Shown here: positions 59,801-64,000 of the stretch, piece after piece
Numbering within the stretch: position 1 is the stretch's first letter
How the letters are laid out: every line of letters starts with the position of its first letter
NCBI RefSeq assembly: GCF_963678635.1
Contig: NC_087070.1
Span: 31,163,704 to 31,227,703, forward strand
Reading direction: 5' to 3'
Length of the DNA: 64,000 nucleotides
DNA from: Symsagittifera roscoffensis
Taxonomy: Eukaryota > Xenacoelomorpha > Acoela > Convolutidae
The notes under the pieces: generated by a model
Database searches by the model: none
What the model was told of the DNA's origin: nothing
What the model saw: only the letters and a program-made list of their open reading frames with translations
Position numbers and translations under genes: made by a program

Positions 59801-62800
59801 AAACATCGATGCTAAATTCGTGAAAAACAATTAAGAATTGAAACACCAAAGCCTTTGGAGACCTCTACAATCGAAACATGACCCATAGATTCACAATCAC
59901 TAGCCATAAATCACTAAAACATCTTACTGTACCATAAATTCTAGCTGAATTGAATACTCTTTAACCAAACGAATTTCGCCTATATGTAGTCGTAATGTAT
60001 TGTAATCTCGTTTGTCTTATCACCTGAGCATTAATAAAAAATCAGAAGCGCAAAGTTGAAAACAAATGCGTTTTTTTGGCTGATCGTAACACTCTGTGCT
60101 TTAATCACCGGACATAGAAGTTGCTCTTTTTTGATTTCAACGAATAAGTTAACGAATTTTTTGCTTCACCTTTTTGTCTTTTTCTCTGCAACTGTTTAAT
60201 ATGTACGGTTGTTTTTTGACACAAGCTAGATACATTTAATTGGAAGGATTTAACCGGGTCAATTTTGAGAAATCTTGTTTCGAAGGCGTAAATTAGCTAG
60301 TATATCATAACTAGTTTTAGAGTTGTTCATGCTGTGGATACATTTTCGCAAACAATTTGAGGATTGAAAATAGGGCTCAAATTACTTCTTTGGGAAGTTG
60401 ATGAGCTTGGCTTACAACTTATTCCACGTTAAAACGACAGATAACAGAATTGAAAAAGCTATCTGAACCGGCGTCAAAAAACACCTGAAATTTATGAATA
60501 ATTTCGCGCTGAGGATTAACATGTGTCAACAGAAAAAAAACAATTCCAGAAAAAAATTCGGAAAAACTCCTGTTGCAATCCATGCACAAAATTCTCATTA
60601 GCAGTTGTGTTGCGAGCACATTTGTCCCAATTTCTAGTATAAGCTCCCAAAAACTGTTAGTGTATATATCGTCAAAACAGATTTGACCTTTTTGCGACGC
60701 CAGGCCAATAACTTTTCCAATTCTGTTATTTGTTATTTTTGGGCGGCATAAGGTGTAAGTCAAGCTTATCAGCTTCCCAAAGAACTGATTTGAGCCCAAT
60801 GCTTCACATTTTTTATATTGTTTGCGAGGATGCTTCCACAGCAAGAACACCTCAAAAATTAGCTACGAGATACTGGCTAATTCCCGCCTACGAAACAAGA
60901 TGTCTCAAATTTTGACCCGGCAAAGTCCTTCCCAATAATTTTTATCTAGTTGGCGTCAAAAATGAACCCTTTATCTTCAAAATTTGTAGAAAAAAGGGCA
61001 AAAACGTGAAACTTCAGAAAAACTTTTTGCAGGGATTGAAATTGAAATTTCTGAAGAATGTGCAAGATCTTCCAAAGCGTCGCAAAATAAACAACAAAAA
61101 AAACAACGAATACCGTGCAATTTCATACTACCAGTTTTTTCGAGCAGGACCTAATGCTGTCCAAAAATAAAGCAGAAACATATGCTATTAGATTGCTTAT
61201 GCTTAAATAAATTTAAATATGATTCAATTGAAATATATTGAAAGTGCCACCAAATGAGCACTTTTATTTGCATTTTAAGTTGGAAAAAAATCTTCGTAAT
61301 AATACACTTCGCTTCGCGTGTGTAAAAATAATCAATATCAGAGTCACTGAAAAACTACTGCTGCTAGAGGTGGTCATCAGCGACCCAATGTTGACCCGGC
61401 AAAGTCCTTCCCAATAATTTTTATCTAGTTGGCGTCAAAAATGAACCCTTTATCTTCAGTATTTGTAGAAAAAAGGGCAAAAACGTGAAAAAAATCTTTC
61501 ATTTGCGTTGAAATCAAAACGTTGCAACTTCAATGCCCCGTAACTCTACTTGCACTGCAACAAGTGGTTCTTTTCTATAAAAATGAGTTGCATTACCTGT
61601 ATCGATGAGGTCCTCCACAATCAAGACTGTCTTGCCCTCCAGGGACTCGAGCACATCTCCCCCGATGATGTTCACTTTGCCGGTGCTCTTATCATTCATG
61701 TAGCTCTTCACTCGGATAAAGTCCACACTCACCGAGGCTATTAGTCCTATGCTGAACACACAAAAAACATGGCAGATTACTGAGAGAAAAAAAAACCAGC
61801 ATATTCAAACTTGGCTAATAAGTTAAGCAGATCAGAGAGTTCACCTGAGCAGATAAACTTCACGTTTAAGTGGGGAGAAGGGCTTAGTTATTCGAAGCAC
61901 TGACTGTACCTCCTGATGAGTCTGGTGATGATATCCATCAAATCGGAGAAGAACTTATAGCCCCCTTTGAGAATACACAACACATGCAGACGGGGGTGGT
62001 TGAGTGCCGAGTGGTGTTTGGTGGCGGCCACCTGCTCCCAAGTCAGTCGGGGGGACATTTGGGGACTGGCGTGGAGGTCAAACACTTCTGTCACAATGTC
62101 CTGAGCCAGACGCTCTATCCGGTCCACAATCAAACCATGTGGCAGCATAACCTGCAATTGCAACCACAATACAATAAATGTCTTTTTTCGTCCCTAGAAA
62201 ACTTAATGAACAATTTTATGGTGTAACAAGTGGTTTACCAACTTCGTATATGAGGATCAAATGTGTTTGGATGTAACTACTCTGCAAAAAAGATTTCATA
62301 ACTGAGCAAAATGTCATTTATTATAAATGCTCAGAGGTGAGGGAAAAGAAAAAACCATACAAGCATATAATTTACTTTAAGAAAATACTTTGAACATGTT
62401 CAATCAACAATTCTCCACTTGACTCATCTACCAACGAAACAATTGGATCATCCAAAATTGCTTCTTTAGAGATGGTAAACAATAAAATCATTCGTTCTTA
62501 AAACAAGAACGAAATACGTCTGCTCAAATCAGTACCACGAAAAACTGTTGTCGATTTCTTGATCTACGAATAATTAATATGAAAGACATTTAACCTGTTT
62601 GTCAATAACGTTTTTTAAAGAACATCGACCGGAAGTTTCAACCACCTTCTATTTCGTACGCGTCTAGTTATCAGATGGAAATAAGCACTCAAAGTTTCCC
62701 GGGTATCGTAGAAAACATCGGCTCGTGGTTAGGATCATAGCAAAAAAAAATAGAGAAAAAATAAAATATTAAAAATAAAAACAATAATAAATAGGGATCG

Positions 62801-62948
62801 TCACCTTTTCGACAAAACCCTGATACTGCTTTGGGAAGCTGAACTGGTTTATTTCCCAAGAGGCGGAATCCTGCACATCAATGAAGCTCGATGTCTGTTT
62901 AGACACTCCATTGCTACTCAATTCCACGGTTATGCTTGAAGCGGCCAT
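53558..62948 (-). CDS. HPRT1: Hypoxanthine-guanine phosphoribosyltransferase (four coding exons)
   Basis: Joining 62948-62805, 62151-61910, 61751-61597 and 53844-53558 gives about 275 residues (human HPRT1 is 218). HPRT transfers the phosphoribosyl group of PRPP to hypoxanthine or guanine in cytosolic purine salvage. Family landmarks in order: [16 protein letters not shown] (52-67), the LKGGYKFF loop (109-116), [16 protein letters not shown] (138-153) with the Ser-Tyr of the mobile active-site loop, the PRPP loop [11 protein letters not shown] (171-181), then [20 protein letters not shown] (about 215-234) and [11 protein letters not shown]. All are intact. A 27-residue insertion (about 69-95) precedes the LKGG loop. 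The ATG at 62948 is seven bases inside an exon with a good acceptor (AACTTTCAG), so a 5' UTR exon is likely further right. The paralogue PRTFDC1 is an alternative name. The last intron spans 7.75 kb of repeats, and a second copy of the last exon lies at 46780-47066. Confidence 0.94.
57560..57740 (+). repeat. Minisatellite, about 65 bp x 3
   Basis: Units TATCGGGGCGAATCTTCC, ACTGACCTTTGTCATCAATA, AATCAGTAAATAAAGTGTGC; the third is shortened. Confidence 0.8.
57741..58513. other. HPRT intron, no gene seen
   Basis: No exon, RNA gene or clear repeat recognised. Confidence 0.4.
58514..59085. repeat. Near-perfect long palindrome
   Basis: Left arm AATTAGTAGAAACAGTAACG at 58514 is mirrored at 59066-59085. 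Arms of about 280 bp differ by only a few bases and meet at about 58800 in GGGATTGAAATCCC. The arms include a family B left end (GCGAAGCTGCGCTTCGC). Confidence 0.9.
59089..59699 (+). repeat. Direct repeat, copy 1 (family B interior and right end)
   Basis: Begins TTTGAGCCCAATGCTTCAC and runs through the family B tail (ACACTACGCTTCGCGTGTGT). Nearly identical to 60782-61390. Confidence 0.85.
60100..60781. mobile_element. Family B interior with inverted core
   Basis: 60100-60250 runs parallel to 8641-8760. About 60293-60425 matches the reverse complement of 9058-9190, and 60425-60745 is inverted relative to 8775-9055. The core has about 50-bp inverted ends (AACAGAATTGAAAAAGCT). The minus open frame 60419-60850 is the inverted equivalent of 8819-9055. 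Confidence 0.5.
60782..61390 (+). repeat. Direct repeat, copy 2
   Basis: Second copy of 59089-59699. A third partial copy (GACCCGGCAAAGTCCTTCCC to GGGCAAAAACGTGA) follows at about 61393-61490, ending about 105 bp below HPRT exon 3. Confidence 0.85.
61597..61751 (-). CDS. HPRT1: HPRT coding exon 3
   Basis: Acceptor [28 protein letters not shown] to VEDLIDT plus the first base of Gly, donor GTAATG. Confidence 0.95.
61910..62151 (-). CDS. HPRT1: HPRT coding exon 2
   Basis: Acceptor GCAATTGCAG, starts [10 protein letters not shown], ends two bases into a Ser codon at donor GTACAG. Contains LKGGYKFF and the lineage insertion. Confidence 0.95.
62805..62948 (-). CDS. HPRT1: HPRT coding exon 1
   Basis: 48 codons, [10 protein letters not shown] to GFVEK, donor GTGACG, phase 0. 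[15 protein letters not shown] aligns with the family's FCIPNHYAEDLERV. Confidence 0.9.
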
Positions 62949-63332
62949 ATCCGACCTGAAAGTTATCATAAATTATAAGTAAAAAGAATGAGCGAACTGG
63001 ATGTGATTTATATAAGTTTTTAAAAGGTTTCATTGTAAAACCCAGAACTAGTTTAGTTTAGTCAGCCAAACTGGATAATAGTTATTCTGGATGCTATTTT
63101 GAGCAACTAAGCTTTCGTTAGCAAGACAACCTTCATGCTGCTGCTTATCTCTACAGAACGCCTATGCAAACACAAAAATTACAAACCGGCTACAAAATAT
63201 GATAACAGTATAAAACTTTTCAGAATTTTACTGATTTTACTACTCTTGAATTATCAATGGACAGTTTTTTTCAGTAAAACCGTTTTATTTTTGAGAACTC
63301 ATGTTGGTATTTTACAAACAGATAAATTTCAA

Positions 63333-64000
63333 CTAGCGTGTTACGCAACTCCAGTGCTTCGAATTTTTCCGACAACTCATGAAAAACCACATATATCGGA
63401 AATAATATCTGCAACTTTTTAGTGTACTCTGACTGCACCCAATTACAGGGTTGGCAATTTCCAATTTTATATAAAAAATTTCAAGTCCAATTTTGAAAAA
63501 CCATCAAAAGCGTCATCCCGAAAACTTAATGAGCCTCTGGAGAAATTTGGAGGCCAGACTTGCAACCACTGAGATTCCATGAGAGCACCCTTCTAAAGGG
63601 TTGGGCACTTCAAATTTCGCTAGTTTTTTTAAACCTAAGTTTCCCGAAAGAAATTGAAAAAATCATACAAAAGTCATATTTCGAAGCTAAAAGAATTTGC
63701 GCATTCATATTTAGAGGCAAAATTCGCGACGCCTGGGTGTACGCTGATAATGAGGTTGTCTCTTCATAAAATTACTAGTTTCAAATTTTGTAGGTAAGTT
63801 CTTTGAGAATTTTGAACTAAAAGCTTTTGAGCAGTGGCATTTGGCAGGATGTCATACGCCTGAGAGAATCCTGGCAGCACTCAACTACAGGGTAGGGATT
63901 TTAAAATTTTGAAGAAAAAATTATGTTTTCTTAAAATTTTCTGAAAAAAAACAAAACAAATGTCATATCTCAAAAACTACAAGATAAAGATTTGCAACAC
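63333..64000 (+). repeat. Satellite-bearing element, copy 3 (runs off the window)
   Basis: Head CTAGCGTGTTACGCAACTCC, GCTTCGAATTTTTCCGACAA, CATGAAAAACCACATATATC; then diverged 165-bp units including TTTGGAGGCCAGACTTGC and CATATCTCAAAAACTACAAG. Confidence 0.7.

Overview
This is eukaryotic nuclear DNA, most likely from an invertebrate animal. It is strongly A+T rich, its genes are broken by long introns with ordinary GT-AG junctions, and it is crowded with mobile elements and satellite DNA. I cannot name the species. Every host gene I can recognise lies on the minus strand. Exon joins below were made by eye from splice signals, reading phase and family resemblance; no search was run.

Host genes, left to right: (1) an unrecognised terminal exon at 283-878, with a weaker candidate exon at 7322-7446; (2) an ABHD8-type alpha/beta hydrolase in six coding exons, 10048-20957, about 369 residues, with a complete Ser-Asp-His triad; (3) an AGGF1 homologue (two OCRE modules, FHA, G-patch) in six coding exons, 30622-41256, about 535 residues; (4) a hypoxanthine-guanine phosphoribosyltransferase (HPRT) in four coding exons, 53558-62948, about 275 residues. 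The HPRT last exon exists twice because a segment of about 6.8 kb (43288-50091 and 50092-57048) is tandemly duplicated and almost identical.

Between and inside the genes are: an old Ty3/Gypsy fossil antisense in an ABHD8 intron (about 11.0-16.85 kb); a Copia-type fossil inside a small DNA element (about 4.14-6.89 kb); a broken LINE (about 23.5-27.9 kb) split by a satellite-carrying element and a tRNA-derived SINE; several families of small non-autonomous DNA elements, often nested; at least seven tRNA-like SINE heads; and three tandem-repeat families. The satellite-carrying element recurs three times (23888, 41865, 63333) with the same head, and its two complete copies share the same tail, so it looks like a mobile unit that carries an internal satellite array.

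The three recognised genes are unrelated housekeeping or regulatory functions (lipid-type hydrolase, RNA/signalling adaptor, purine salvage). I see no operon-like logic linking them. The points most worth a second look are the duplicated HPRT terminal exon, the duplicated OCRE module in AGGF1 with introns at matching places, the satellite-bearing element, and a near-perfect long palindrome at 58514-59085.
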